From assembly GCF_964340395.1 (NCBI RefSeq), contig NC_135552.1:379001-443000 (forward strand): DNA of 64,000 nucleotides, given 5' to 3'. The number at the start of each line of letters is the position of its first letter. The first letter of the stretch is position 1. Position numbers and translations under genes: made by a program. Source of the stretch: Glandiceps talaboti. Taxonomy: Eukaryota > Hemichordata > Enteropneusta > Spengelidae. Below the pieces are notes generated by a model. The model did no database searches and was not told where the DNA came from. It saw nothing but the letters and a program-made list of their open reading frames with translations. Positions 63,404 to 64,000 of the stretch are shown in pieces.

Positions 63404-64000
63404 TAAAATTAACTTAGTAGCCAACAATGAACAAGTATAATCACAGGGCACTCAGGCTTGGTTAGTTATGTTTACGAAAACAAACAAGCAAACAAAATAA
63501 ACAAACAATAAATAAATAAATACATAAATGAATGAATGAATGAATAAATATTGACAAGCATCAACAAGAGAAATCATTATCAACAACAAGAATTACTATA
63601 TGTTTTGAATGGCCACAATTGTACATACCCCACAAGGGATGTGACTGATCCCTACCAAATGCGAGTAATATATTTGAAATCTTGAAATTATTACCAATTT
63701 GACTTCTGATCTGTAAAAATTTCTAGAACACACGTGCTTAGAACTCACATATTTGCCATGTGCCATTGATGTCATAGTCAACGAGAATGCAGCAATTCTG
63801 ATTATTTCTAAGCCTTACCATCTTGCATTGAAAAAATCTTGTTAGATGTTCATAACTCCCAGGCACTCAATTTGAATGGACCAATCACATAACCTGATTT
63901 GATCACTATGGCTGTGGCTGTTTGTCGTACAAGTTTGGGAATAACCATCTCTAATCAAAACATAGGAACCCGGTACACACAGTTACTAAACATGACACAC
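63404..64000. other. no gene recognised
   Basis: Holds an A-rich (AAAC/AATA/AATG)n stretch at about 63,477-63,550. No exon is supported. Confidence 0.45.

Overview
The window is animal nuclear DNA that is AT-rich, full of repeats and poor in genes. Introns with GT-AG and GC-AG borders, a recognisable axonemal gene, LTR, hAT and piggyBac transposons, a non-LTR reverse transcriptase fossil, long microsatellites and a 9-kb minisatellite all fit a metazoan. A marine invertebrate is my best guess from the style of the repeats, but the sequence alone does not fix the phylum.

Layout. 1-3.2 kb: dispersed repeats, including a ~151-bp tandem unit, and a reverse-transcriptase fossil. 3.9-13.8 kb: one large minisatellite built on ~31-33-bp monomers, with a 65-bp dimer and a 3,349-bp block present twice in tandem. 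14.25-15.65 kb: an element with terminal inverted repeats (TIRs) and TAA target duplications. 16.8-18.35 kb, minus strand: the one confident host gene, a CFAP97-domain cilium/sperm-axoneme gene with four exons resolved. 19.2-19.9 kb: a dispersed repeat that proves to be a paralogous empty site. 21.2-21.75 kb: a duplicated block with RFX X-box palindromes. 22.76-27.42 kb, minus strand: a structurally complete but coding-dead Ty3/gypsy retrotransposon.

29.9-43.2 kb is the most interesting part. A dispersed repeat is split by an 8,787-bp insertion (32,210-40,996) with imperfect TIRs beginning CAGTC, a 5-bp ATATA duplication, and the matching empty site at 19,537-19,541. The insertion carries two convergent genes. 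The plus-strand gene has five exons and encodes a predicted protein of about 1,098 residues that I take to be the transposase candidate. The minus-strand gene is intronless and encodes a 130-residue HIRAN-domain protein. It ends in a textbook histone-type 3' stem-loop with a downstream AAAGAG element, and has an ATGCAAAT octamer and a CCAAT box upstream. This looks like a large two-gene DNA transposon whose accessory HIRAN gene uses replication-dependent histone-type expression signals. I do not recognise it as a described superfamily.

43.3-64 kb: microsatellites, a 2.4-kb element with 19-bp TIRs that contains (TA)n tracts punctuated by two long foldback palindromes, a six-copy ~146-bp satellite, a decayed hAT transposase gene, a piggyBac-type element inserted at TTAA into a copy of the 151-bp repeat family, and one weak candidate coding exon near the right end. 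I saw no rRNA gene, no convincing intact tRNA gene and no CRISPR array.
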